In this document: positions 1 to 5,736 of the stretch, one piece after another | Numbering within the stretch: position 1 is the stretch's first letter | How the letters are laid out: each line of letters begins with the position of its first letter | Made by a program: the position numbers and the translations under genes | Notes under the pieces: generated by a model | What the model saw: the letters and a program-made list of their open reading frames with translations, nothing else | Database searches by the model: none | Told to the model about the DNA's origin: nothing | Source of the DNA: an uncultured Lachnospiraceae bacterium | GTDB taxonomy: Bacteria; Bacillota; Clostridia; Lachnospirales; Lachnospiraceae | Assembly (NCBI GenBank): GCA_949935685.1 | Contig: CATLGN010000119.1 | Coordinates: 1-5,887, forward strand | Length of the DNA: 5,887 nucleotides | Direction of reading: 5' to 3'

Positions 1-27
1 GCCGGTCTTTTCTGACGCAGCTCAGTT

Positions 28-56
28 AGCATACCACAGCTCCACGCCTTCGTCAA
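28..56 (-). promoter_or_regulatory. Strong downstream promoter of the tandem pair (P2)
   Basis: Minus-strand TTGACG (51-56) and TATGCT (28-33) are separated by the ideal 17 bp. TGG immediately before the -10 gives an extended -10 motif. Transcription would start near 21 and leave the window within about 20 nt, so the product is not visible. The tandem layout with A-rich upstream DNA resembles promoters of rRNA or tRNA operons. A small inverted repeat (CTGA/TCAG, 12-25) lies at the predicted start of the transcript. Region 1-214 contains no gene. Confidence 0.7.
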
Positions 57-95
57 GACCCTTTTTTCTTTTTTTTGGAATTTTTCTTTCCCTTC
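57..95 (-). promoter_or_regulatory. A-rich UP-element-like tract
   Basis: Directly upstream of the -35 of the second promoter, the minus strand is almost all purine with several A runs (plus-strand T runs at about 61-76 and 81-88). Such tracts upstream of -35 boxes bind the RNA polymerase alpha subunits at strong, chiefly stable-RNA, promoters. This role is inferred from position and composition. Confidence 0.45.
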
Positions 96-128
96 CCCCG
101 CTCTCATTTTTTCCCGCGGTGGAATTTC

Positions 129-158
129 ATATTAGCACAATTTTCCTTTTGTTGTCAA
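129..158 (-). promoter_or_regulatory. Upstream promoter of a tandem pair (P1)
   Basis: On the minus strand a perfect -35 TTGACA (153-158) is followed after 18 bp by TAATAT (129-134), preceded by TGC, an extended -10 element. The DNA just upstream of the -35 is very A/T-rich (159-180). It lies after the TraX-like gene and points out of the left edge of the window. Confidence 0.65.
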
Positions 159-214
159 TATATATTTTTAACTTTTTTCATAAACAGAACAGTTCGCATT
201 ACAATTCACAGACG

Positions 215-997
215 TCATCCGCCGATTATGGTACTGACATTTCCATGTAACAGCAGGCGCAGCACCCCGCACAGCACCAAATGCACTACATAAAACATAT
301 AAAAGAACCACTTCATCCATCCGGCTTTTCCTCTTGTACCATTATAATAATGCATAAACGGCCAGACAATAATAACGCCAAATTGAAGCAGGCCGTAGAC
401 CACATCGATCCACAGACACCATACGAGAACATACATGGACAAAAATGCCATCATTCCCAATACCTGCTTTCTTACATTTCCTCTGTTTTGATCAATGTGC
501 AGTGTACACAGAACGGGAAAGCATGACCAGTCGCACGGAAAAGATAATATACATAACAGCAGGATGAATACCGTCTTTTGCCACTTTTTTAATGGAAAAG
601 CTCTTTTTTCGTCATCCGAAACATACAATGCAACCACCGCGCAAAAAAGCGCCCAGATCACACTGGTCTGATTTAAAATGGAATGTCGAAACGGAACAAA
701 GGATATGCCAAAGCAAAAATTATATGCAAAGTGAGAAAGAACAGCGAACACAAACAGTCTGCACAAATACTTCCCAAGGTTTCCCGTATGCCGATAGCCT
801 TCTGCAATCATAAACCACATCAGCGGGGCTGCAAGTCTTCCGATAAGGTGAATGCCGATTAACCACCATGTCTTATTATCATATCCCGGCCAAATTGTCG
901 AGGCCAGATGATCTGCCAGCATTGCCGTAATTGCAACTATTTTAAGTTGATTTCCTGATAATCCTATGCGTTTTCCTTTTGTAATCGTTTTCCCCAT
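215..997 (-). CDS. TraX family polytopic membrane protein
   Basis: The 260-aa protein has about seven or eight hydrophobic segments and matches the TraX family. Family-like features are the opening LSGNQLKIVAITAMLADHLA (13-32, with the conserved Asp-His at 29-30), IGRLAAPLMWFMIAEGY, and the near-terminal YMFYVVHLVL, corresponding to the usual Tyr-Pro-x-His-Leu motif although Pro is replaced by Val. The plasmid F protein TraX is needed for N-acetylation of pilin. Firmicute chromosomal homologues have no assigned substrate but are probably membrane acyltransferases. The start at 997 is the first possible: an in-frame TAG lies upstream and no better ATG exists. Its ribosome binding site is poor, so coupling to the cvpA-family gene 43 nt upstream is likely. 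There are no conjugation genes nearby. It ends the operon; no clear terminator follows. Confidence 0.83.
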   Translation of the reverse strand: MGKTITKGKRIGLSGNQLKIVAITAMLADHLASTIWPGYDNKTWWLIGIHLIGRLAAPLMWFMIAEGYRHTGNLGKYLCRLFVFAVLSHFAYNFCFGISFVPFRHSILNQTSVIWALFCAVVALYVSDDEKRAFPLKKWQKTVFILLLCILSFPCDWSCFPVLCTLHIDQNRGNVRKQVLGMMAFLSMYVLVWCLWIDVVYGLLQFGVIIVWPFMHYYNGTRGKAGWMKWFFYMFYVVHLVLCGVLRLLLHGNVSTIIGG

Positions 998-1040
998 ACA
1001 ATAACAGTCCCATTCCGAAAAAGTGAAACACTATCATGGA

Positions 1041-1544
1041 TCAAAAAGACAGAACTTCCGAGATCACGGGCAGTACATCGGCCATGACATCGGCAAGATA
1101 GTTATTCTGGAACAGCCATACAAGCAGTTCGTTTTCTTTTATACTGTCCAGAATATAGCTGCTGACTCCGCCAAATGCAAACGCCACAATGATAATAAAG
1201 ACGACCCATATCAAAAGCACTGCTTCCAGCACGCCTACGCCAAAACCCAGAAGTTTGTTGACACCCCGGATAACCGGGATGGAAGAAATGATCTTCAGTG
1301 AAGATAAGATAAAATCCGTAATCCTGTATACCAGAATGGCAATCGTCATACAGACGATTCCCAGAATCGTCCGCAGTGTTACATGCTCCATATACCCGCT
1401 CACCGCCACTACAAACATGGAGATTGCCGCCAGCGCAAGAAGCAGAGCAATCGTTCCGTTCAGTTCTTCCACCATGCCCCGTTTGTAACCCTTTACGCCG
1501 CCCCCGATCAGAAGCAGCAGCACAATAAAAAATACAAGATTCAT
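1041..1544 (-). CDS. CvpA family membrane protein
   Basis: This 167-aa integral membrane protein has four hydrophobic helices at about 2-17, 31-49, 57-80 and 98-124, followed by a C-terminal tail with amphipathic character. The motif after the first helix, GGGVKGYKRGMVEELNG (14-30), is the hallmark Gly/Lys turn of the CvpA family. LLGFGVGVLEAVLL in the fourth helix region also fits. CvpA was named for a requirement in colicin V production in E. coli, and homologues are widespread in envelope-related contexts without an established biochemical activity. The ATG at 1544 has a purine-rich site (AAAAGGG, 1554-1560) 9 nt upstream. The gene lies between the DUF5711-like gene and the TraX-like gene with no terminator between them, so co-transcription is likely. 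No colicin or bacteriocin gene is seen. Confidence 0.85.
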   Translation of the reverse strand: MNLVFFIVLLLLIGGGVKGYKRGMVEELNGTIALLLALAAISMFVVAVSGYMEHVTLRTILGIVCMTIAILVYRITDFILSSLKIISSIPVIRGVNKLLGFGVGVLEAVLLIWVVFIIIVAFAFGGVSSYILDSIKENELLVWLFQNNYLADVMADVLPVISEVLSF

Positions 1545-1582
1545 TTCCGTATACCCTTTTTCCTTTTTTCTTATGTTATGCT

Positions 1583-2776
1583 CTATTTCAGTTCGATTGT
1601 GTCTATGGAATCGGGTGTTACTGCAATATACTGATAGGATGTGTCCTCCGGGATCAGCGTCAGCGTCTGTTTGTCAAACTTCCCTTTAAAATTATCCATG
1701 CCGCCGATCGTATGTACCAGGCACTCCTGTTCGTTATAGACGATCACCTTACCTTTGTGGAACAAAATATCCGTAAACTGAGATTCCAGCATGATAGTGT
1801 CTTCCAGTTTCCCTGATTCATTATAAATATCCACCTGATACAATGCAATCCCCGTCACATCATTATAAACAAGCGCCACATATCCATTTCCATAATAAAC
1901 GCCTTCCATCTGTCTGTCCAGCAATATATCGGCAATGCTGACCGGTTTCTGACCCCCTTCATAAAAAACAAGCCGGTTATCGGCCACTGCCACTGCCTTC
2001 TCATTGCCCAGGAATTTGACAAAGGGCACAATGGTATCCATATAGTCGTAGCTGCTCACAAAATTATCAATCTCATTCTGTCCGACCGGCCCAAAATTGT
2101 AAAAGGCCACGCTCGAACGCATCATTCCATTATCCATATAGAGATACGAGACCCCTGCCAGATAACCGTTCTCCGAAATTGTCACGCAAAGCGGATAACC
2201 GCTGTCTTTCATCGTCGTCTTAAAATAGACAAGTGTATTACCCGATGAATCAAACAGATAAATCCAGGTGACATCTGCCGTATCGTCAAGCACCGCCGCC
2301 ACAATTCCGTTTGCCGAAACGGCAAAATTACGGATCGGCATTTTGGTGTCGATCTCTCCAATTGTTTTTTCCGTATCCATAATGTAAATTGTCCGGCCAT
2401 TATAGTCGCCGAGCGCCACAACGTTCTGGCATATGGATATGATGGGGTTTTGGATTTCAAATGTCTGATTCCACAGCGCCTCACCCTTATGATTGATACA
2501 GCTTGCGCCGTCATTTCCGTATACGAGGATATTTTCACCAAGCGCCACCGTAACAGTCCCTGTAATATTTTCTCTGGGAACCGATGACATAATCTGATAT
2601 TCGCCAAATACCCGGTTACGCATCTGCACAATCACAACGGCGGCCGCAGCCGCGATCACTGCAATGACAAGTACCGTACGATAAAGGATCGTCAGCCTGT
2701 GCCGGAGAATCTTTTTCCCGAAGCTGTCCTCCTGCTTCTTTTCTTTTCTTTTTAGATAGTCTCTGATATTTGCCAT
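1583..2776 (-). CDS. DUF5711-like single-pass membrane protein with extracytoplasmic repeat domain
   Basis: The 397-aa protein has a short, strongly basic cytoplasmic start (residues 1-33, rich in Lys and Arg) and one hydrophobic helix at about 34-51 (TVLVIAVIAAAAAVVIVQ). About 340 residues outside the membrane follow, with recurring beta-strand units such as ENILVYGNDGASCIN, QNVVALGDYNGRTIYIMD, NGIVAAVLDD, WIYLFDSSGNTLVYF and NRLVFYEGG. This pattern, with repeated 'I-V-A-V-D / G' strands, is typical of beta-propeller (WD40- or PQQ-like) proteins. The overall architecture fits the DUF5711 family of Clostridia as I recall it; the family name comes from memory and was not searched. No enzyme motif or cysteine cluster is seen. 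It is probably a scaffold or sensor at the outer face of the membrane. It lies 38 nt before cvpA in the same orientation. Function is unknown. Confidence 0.85.
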   Translation of the reverse strand: MANIRDYLKRKEKKQEDSFGKKILRHRLTILYRTVLVIAVIAAAAAVVIVQMRNRVFGEYQIMSSVPRENITGTVTVALGENILVYGNDGASCINHKGEALWNQTFEIQNPIISICQNVVALGDYNGRTIYIMDTEKTIGEIDTKMPIRNFAVSANGIVAAVLDDTADVTWIYLFDSSGNTLVYFKTTMKDSGYPLCVTISENGYLAGVSYLYMDNGMMRSSVAFYNFGPVGQNEIDNFVSSYDYMDTIVPFVKFLGNEKAVAVADNRLVFYEGGQKPVSIADILLDRQMEGVYYGNGYVALVYNDVTGIALYQVDIYNESGKLEDTIMLESQFTDILFHKGKVIVYNEQECLVHTIGGMDNFKGKFDKQTLTLIPEDTSYQYIAVTPDSIDTIELK

Positions 2777-2782
2777 ATGATA

Positions 2783-2788
2783 CTCCTT
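2783..2788 (-). promoter_or_regulatory. Ribosome binding site deciding the start of the DUF5711-like gene
   Basis: AAGGAG on the minus strand, 6 nt before the ATG at 2774-2776. It supports the 397-aa product over a reading from the ATG at 2800, which would place this site inside the coding sequence. Confidence 0.75.
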
Positions 2789-2803
2789 ATGCAGCATCAC
2801 AGG

Positions 2804-2833
2804 ATTTTACAGAGCCCCGGCCGATGCTTGCAA
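2804..2833 (-). promoter_or_regulatory. Possible internal promoter before the DUF5711-like gene
   Basis: In the 83-nt gap, minus-strand TTGCAA (2828-2833) and TAAAAT (2804-2809) are separated by 18 bp. They match the sigma-70-type consensus at 4/6 and 5/6 positions. No terminator is seen in this gap, so it would add to read-through from the upstream gene. Such matches arise by chance, hence the modest confidence. Confidence 0.35.
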
Positions 2834-2859
2834 TCTGTCACATCAGAGTATATCATATT

Positions 2860-3570
2860 TCATTCCTCCGGTAAATTTTTTTGTTCCTCCATACTGATTT
2901 CCAGATAGGTTACGGTTTCCTCCAGCCGTTTCATTTTATCATATTGGTTCAGTGTCGTAACGGCAATAATGCAACAGATAATCAAAATACACAGGCTTAC
3001 CATATTCAATATCTGCACCGCCGCCATTGGAGCAGGCTTTTTGGCCTCCGCTTTCCGCGCCGCCATATGTTCCTTTAGTGAAAACGGTTTTGTTTCCGGC
3101 AGTTTGGGCACGACAGCGGTTTGATTTTTCTGCTTTCGCTGGCGGTGAAGCATGTACTCCTCCATCCCCTCATTTTTTTCAAAAAACAGGTAATACCCTT
3201 CTATATCATGAAAATTTTGTTCCCGGATATGCTGCAGCATCTCCAGTATCCCGCATTCCCGGCCTTTCATATAATACCATCCGATGCCTTTCAGGGCAGG
3301 GAAATATTGTCGGCCAATTGTCTGGAAATAAAATTCATCCATCTTTTTTAAGGTACTGTCCGATGCCCTGTGCGCAGCGGCGCCTTTCAGAAAATAATAT
3401 TTGATGCCCTGTCGTTCATAGCCGTCTCCAAAAAATACAACAATCTGCGGTTCTTTTACCGTTTTCATCATTTCCTGCAAAAAGGAAACCACATATTCTT
3501 CGATGAATATTTTTCTGCACTCTTCAGCCTGTCCAACCTGACATATGTTTGTAGGAAGTTTTTCTTCCAT
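2860..3570 (-). CDS. Hypothetical membrane-anchored protein, N-terminal soluble domain, one TM helix, C-terminal coil
   Basis: I do not recognise this 236-aa protein with confidence. Residues 1-142 form an acidic/aromatic soluble domain with a likely mixed alpha/beta pattern: a helix at about 16-38, strands PQIVVFFGDGY and IKYYFLKGAA, GIGWYYMKGREC (95-106), a helix (108-118), and EGYYLFFEKNEGMEEYM (124-140). Residues 143-183 are a basic, low-complexity linker rich in Lys, Ala and Pro. A single hydrophobic helix spans about 184-204 (ILNMVSLCILIICCIIAV), followed by a short coiled-coil-like tail (207-230) and an acidic end. Basic residues before the helix suggest a cytoplasmic N-terminus and a short external tail. 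The strand order and the GIGWYY segment are reminiscent of MPN/JAB-like folds, but no metal-binding HxH is present, so any such relation would be to a non-catalytic version. It is the first gene of a four-gene membrane-protein unit; the start is set by the AGGAGGG at 3576-3582. Confidence 0.85.
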   Translation of the reverse strand: MEEKLPTNICQVGQAEECRKIFIEEYVVSFLQEMMKTVKEPQIVVFFGDGYERQGIKYYFLKGAAAHRASDSTLKKMDEFYFQTIGRQYFPALKGIGWYYMKGRECGILEMLQHIREQNFHDIEGYYLFFEKNEGMEEYMLHRQRKQKNQTAVVPKLPETKPFSLKEHMAARKAEAKKPAPMAAVQILNMVSLCILIICCIIAVTTLNQYDKMKRLEETVTYLEISMEEQKNLPEE

Positions 3571-3575
3571 CGTAT

Positions 3576-3582
3576 CCCTCCT
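3576..3582 (-). promoter_or_regulatory. Ribosome binding site deciding the start of the 236-aa gene
   Basis: AGGAGGG on the minus strand, 5 nt before the ATG at 3568-3570, is close to the ideal Shine-Dalgarno sequence. The longer reading frame up to 3636 would start upstream of the TATAAT box and outside the likely transcript. The two other in-frame ATGs at 3594 and 3591 lack such a site. Confidence 0.8.
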
Positions 3583-3603
3583 CGAAGCCATCATATTTCC
3601 TTT

Positions 3604-3636
3604 ATTATACCTGCGAAAAGATGAGACGTTTATCAA
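3604..3636 (-). promoter_or_regulatory. Promoter of the membrane-protein operon
   Basis: A perfect minus-strand TATAAT lies at 3604-3609, in a gap after a strong terminator and just before the first gene of the second unit. Transcription would begin near 3597 and give a leader of about 27 nt containing the ribosome binding site. The -35 is unclear. TTGATA at 3631-3636 is 21 bp away, which is long. TAAACG at 3627-3632 has 17-bp spacing but matches the consensus poorly. The -10 is convincing; the -35 may be weak or helped by an activator. Confidence 0.6.
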
Positions 3637-3668
3637 ATTTTGTCGCCGCCCGCTCTCTTTTTAACGAC

Positions 3669-3701
3669 AAAAAGCGCCGTCTTATGACGAAACGGCGCTT
3701 T
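3669..3701 (-). terminator. Rho-independent terminator after galM
   Basis: On the minus strand, AAAGCGCCGT (3692-3701) pairs perfectly with ACGGCGCTTT (3671-3680) across an 11-nt loop. The GC-rich core of 7 bp is followed by a run of five T (3669-3673), then GTCG. It begins 13 nt after the galM stop and closes the dnaX-ybaB-recR-galM unit. Because the stem is flanked by A and T runs, it may also stop weak transcription on the plus strand, but no plus-strand gene is present. Confidence 0.92.
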
Positions 3702-3714
3702 CTTCCCTGCATTG

Positions 3715-4752
3715 TCAGAATGAAAATTTGTAAATTGTCGTAGAGATAAAGTCTTTTTCGGGACCGTAAACGGCCGACGGGAAACGTTCTTCATTGACCG
3801 CATTGGGGAAATAATCGGTTTCCAGACAAAAGCCATCGCGTACACCGTACACCGTATTCCCTTTGCCTGTGGTTTTCGCAATACAGTTGCCCGCATAAAA
3901 CTGAATACCCGGAAGGTCTGTATAAACCTCCATGCTCCTGCCGCTGCCCGGTTCGGAAATCCTTGCCACAAGCTGCAGCTCTCCGTTCCAGTCGTCGATG
4001 ACAAAGTTATGGTCATAACCGCTTACCAGATGGAGCTGCTCAAAATCGGCTTCGATCTCATCCCCGATACGTTTCTCCTCTGTAAAATCAAGCGGCGTCC
4101 CCGCCACAGGCGCGATTTCTCCTGTCGGAATAGCGCCCTGCACGACCGGGGTATAATGCGCTGCCTTCAGCCAGAGCACATGATCGATAATCTGTCCGCC
4201 GTCATGCCCCGCCAGATTGAAATACGCATGGTTGGTCGGATTCAAGATCGTCTTTTTATCGGTGGATGCGTGATAATCCAGCCGTAATTCATTGTCATCG
4301 GTCAGCGTATAGGTAATCGAGAATTTTTTATTGCCCGGGAAACCCATCTCTCCGTCGGGCAGCTCCAGAGAAAATGTAAGCGTATTCTCCCCCGGCTGCG
4401 CCTCCCACACGCGCTTATGCCCGCCGATGTCAAAATGGCTGTGCAGATTATTGGGACCATCGTTGACATCCAGTTTGTATGTCACACCGTCGATTACAAA
4501 CGACGCATTGGCAATGCGATTTGCGTTGGGTGCAATCGTCGCGCCAAAAAAGCTGCCATTCGTATAATAGTCTTCCAACTTGTCATACCCAAGCGTGACA
4601 TCCTGCACATTGCCGTTTTTATCCGGCACAAGCAGATTGACAAGAATCGCGCCATAATCGATCATCTGCGCCTTCATCCCATTTTTATTTTCCAGTGTGT
4701 ACAGAAATATTTCTCTGCCCTCTCCTGTCGTTCCAAACAGTTCTTTTTTCAT
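3715..4752 (-). CDS. galM: Aldose 1-epimerase (galactose mutarotase)
   Basis: This 345-aa protein belongs to the aldose 1-epimerase family, cytoplasmic enzymes that interconvert alpha and beta anomers of sugars such as galactose and glucose. The fold markers are visible: GTIAPNANRI-like text near residues 70-80 (GATIAPNANRIANA), the first active-site His in NNLHSH (H104), and NPTNHAYFNLAGH with the catalytic acid H175. The sugar-binding segment SGYDHNFVID and the catalytic base in GFCLETDYFPNA (E311) are also present. Length is normal and all catalytic residues are kept. The ATG at 4752 is preferred over an in-frame ATG at 4794 because AGGAAGG (4761-4767) lies 8 nt upstream. The earlier start would overlap recR by 29 nt without need. 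galM follows recR by 13 nt and is followed after 13 nt by a terminator, so it is the last gene of the dnaX operon. The true sugar substrate is not shown by the sequence. Confidence 0.95.
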   Translation of the reverse strand: MKKELFGTTGEGREIFLYTLENKNGMKAQMIDYGAILVNLLVPDKNGNVQDVTLGYDKLEDYYTNGSFFGATIAPNANRIANASFVIDGVTYKLDVNDGPNNLHSHFDIGGHKRVWEAQPGENTLTFSLELPDGEMGFPGNKKFSITYTLTDDNELRLDYHASTDKKTILNPTNHAYFNLAGHDGGQIIDHVLWLKAAHYTPVVQGAIPTGEIAPVAGTPLDFTEEKRIGDEIEADFEQLHLVSGYDHNFVIDDWNGELQLVARISEPGSGRSMEVYTDLPGIQFYAGNCIAKTTGKGNTVYGVRDGFCLETDYFPNAVNEERFPSAVYGPEKDFISTTIYKFSF

Positions 4753-4760
4753 TCCGTCTT

Positions 4761-4767
4761 CCTTCCT
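4761..4767 (-). promoter_or_regulatory. Ribosome binding site deciding the galM start
   Basis: AGGAAGG on the minus strand, 8 nt before the ATG at 4750-4752, overlapping the recR TAG stop (4766-4768). The overlap suggests ribosomes ending recR can help start galM. Confidence 0.65.
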
Positions 4768-5362
4768 ATAATTCCGTACGCCCTTCCAGCGCACGGAGAA
4801 GCGTCACTTCATCAATATATTCCAGATCCCCGCCCACGGGGACGCCGCTGGCGATTCTTGTCACCCGGATGCCTGCGGGCTTAATCAGCTTGCTGATATA
4901 CATGGCGGTCGTTTCCCCTTCCAGACTGGAATTGGTCGCGATAATCACTTCACTGACATCACCCTGCAGCCGCGCCATCAGCTCTTTCAGCTTAATATCG
5001 CCGGGGCCGATTCCCAGCATGGGAGAAATCGCTCCGTGCAGCACATGATAAACGCCCTCATACCTGCCGGTCTTTTCATAAGCGGCCAGATCCCGGGGAT
5101 TTTCCACGACCATGATGGTCGTATGATCGCGCCTGTCATTGGCACAGACAGGGCACAACTCCTGATCCGTCAGCGTACAGCACTGTTTACAGTGCCGCAC
5201 CTTTTCCCGCGCTTCCAGTACCGTATGGGCAAAGCGTTCCACTCGTTCCTGCGGCAGATTGATCAGGTAAAAAGCCATCCGCTGTGCGGATTTGGTACCG
5301 ATTCCCGGCAGATTCGCCAGTTCTTCAATTAATCGGTTGATATGTCCACTATATAGCTCCAT
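4766..5362 (-). CDS. recR: Recombination mediator protein RecR
   Basis: A full-length 198-aa RecR, which acts with RecO (and RecF) to load RecA onto SSB-coated single-stranded DNA in gap repair. All family landmarks are present. The N-terminal helix-hairpin-helix is at about residues 8-36 (LANLPGIGTKSAQRMAFYL). A four-cysteine zinc finger has C58, C61, C70 and C73. The Toprim domain starts at about residue 81, with the acidic residue in VVENPRD (E87) and later EVIIATNSSLEGETTAMYI. The C-terminal segment ASGVPVGGDLEYIDEVTL is close to the family consensus. The ATG overlaps the ybaB stop by one base, and a GGAGG at 5375-5379, inside the end of ybaB, can serve as ribosome binding site. The stop is TAG at 4766-4768, within the galM ribosome binding region. 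Nothing suggests loss of function. Confidence 0.98.
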   Translation of the reverse strand: MELYSGHINRLIEELANLPGIGTKSAQRMAFYLINLPQERVERFAHTVLEAREKVRHCKQCCTLTDQELCPVCANDRRDHTTIMVVENPRDLAAYEKTGRYEGVYHVLHGAISPMLGIGPGDIKLKELMARLQGDVSEVIIATNSSLEGETTAMYISKLIKPAGIRVTRIASGVPVGGDLEYIDEVTLLRALEGRTEL

Positions 5363-5715
5363 TAAAATGGCATGCCTCCGCCCAGACCAAGACCGCCTGT
5401 CATTTTACCCATAATCTCCGCATTCGCCTCATCCGCCATGCGAAGCGCCTCATTTGCCGCCGCTGTCACAAGATCTTCCAGCATTTCTATATCGTCAGGA
5501 TCGACAACCTCCTGCGACAGCTTTACTTTTGTAATCTCTTTTTTCCCTGTCACGGTCACTTCCACCGCACCGCCGCCGGATTTCGCCGTAAACTCTTTTG
5601 TCTCCAGTTCTTTCTGGCTTTCCTCCATCTGGCGCTGCATCCGCTGCGCCTGCTTCATCAGATTCGCCATATTGCCCGGCATACCGCCGCCCGGAAATCC
5701 TCCACGTTTTGCCAT
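5362..5715 (-). CDS. ybaB: YbaB/EbfC family nucleoid-associated DNA-binding protein
   Basis: This 117-aa protein matches the YbaB/EbfC family, small dimeric proteins that bind DNA and associate with the nucleoid. They are nearly always encoded between dnaX and recR. Visible features are a Gly/Pro/Met-rich N-terminus (GGFPGGGMPGNM) and a long amphipathic helix (MANLMKQAQRMQRQMEESQK). A beta core contains GGGAVEVTVTGKKEITKVKL, then VVDPDDIEMLEDLV and a second helix, ending in a Gly-rich tail (GGLGLGGGMPF). The length is typical for the family. The start at 5715 is chosen because GGAGG (5724-5728) lies 8 nt upstream. A longer in-frame reading from a TTG at 5736 would run through that Shine-Dalgarno sequence and abut the dnaX stop, so it is unlikely. 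The stop codon overlaps the recR start (TAATG), suggesting translational coupling. The precise role in this organism is not known; a link to recombination is inferred from recR. Confidence 0.95.
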   Translation of the reverse strand: MAKRGGFPGGGMPGNMANLMKQAQRMQRQMEESQKELETKEFTAKSGGGAVEVTVTGKKEITKVKLSQEVVDPDDIEMLEDLVTAAANEALRMADEANAEIMGKMTGGLGLGGGMPF

Positions 5716-5723
5716 CTTTTTTT

Positions 5724-5728
5724 CCTCC
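5724..5728 (-). promoter_or_regulatory. Ribosome binding site deciding the ybaB start
   Basis: GGAGG on the minus strand, 8 nt before the ATG at 5713-5715. It lies inside the extended reading frame that begins with TTG at 5736, so it argues for the shorter 117-aa product. Confidence 0.8.
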
Positions 5729-5736
5729 AAAATCAA

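Noticed and set aside
12..25. Small inverted repeat CTGA-6 nt-TCAG at the predicted start of the P2 transcript
   Set aside because: A 4-bp stem is too short to call a structure or operator; mentioned only in the P2 entry.
75..293. Plus-strand open frame of 72 codons at the left edge
   Set aside because: Overlaps the promoter region and the end of the TraX-like gene; Phe-rich from T runs, with no ribosome binding site.
2209..2631. Minus-strand open frame of 140 codons within the DUF5711-like gene
   Set aside because: Out-of-frame shadow with Arg/Cys-rich, non-protein-like composition; the main frame is continuous and well started.
3571..3636. N-terminal extension of the 236-aa protein to an ATG at 3636
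   Set aside because: It spans a perfect TATAAT box and a near-ideal ribosome binding site, so it is most likely untranslated.
3633..4016. Minus-strand open frame of 127 codons in another frame of galM
   Set aside because: It lies inside galM, whose catalytic residues are all intact, and runs through the terminator; no start signal.
5716..5736. Seven-codon N-terminal extension of ybaB from a TTG
   Set aside because: It would include the Shine-Dalgarno GGAGG; the ATG at 5715 gives a family-typical N-terminus.
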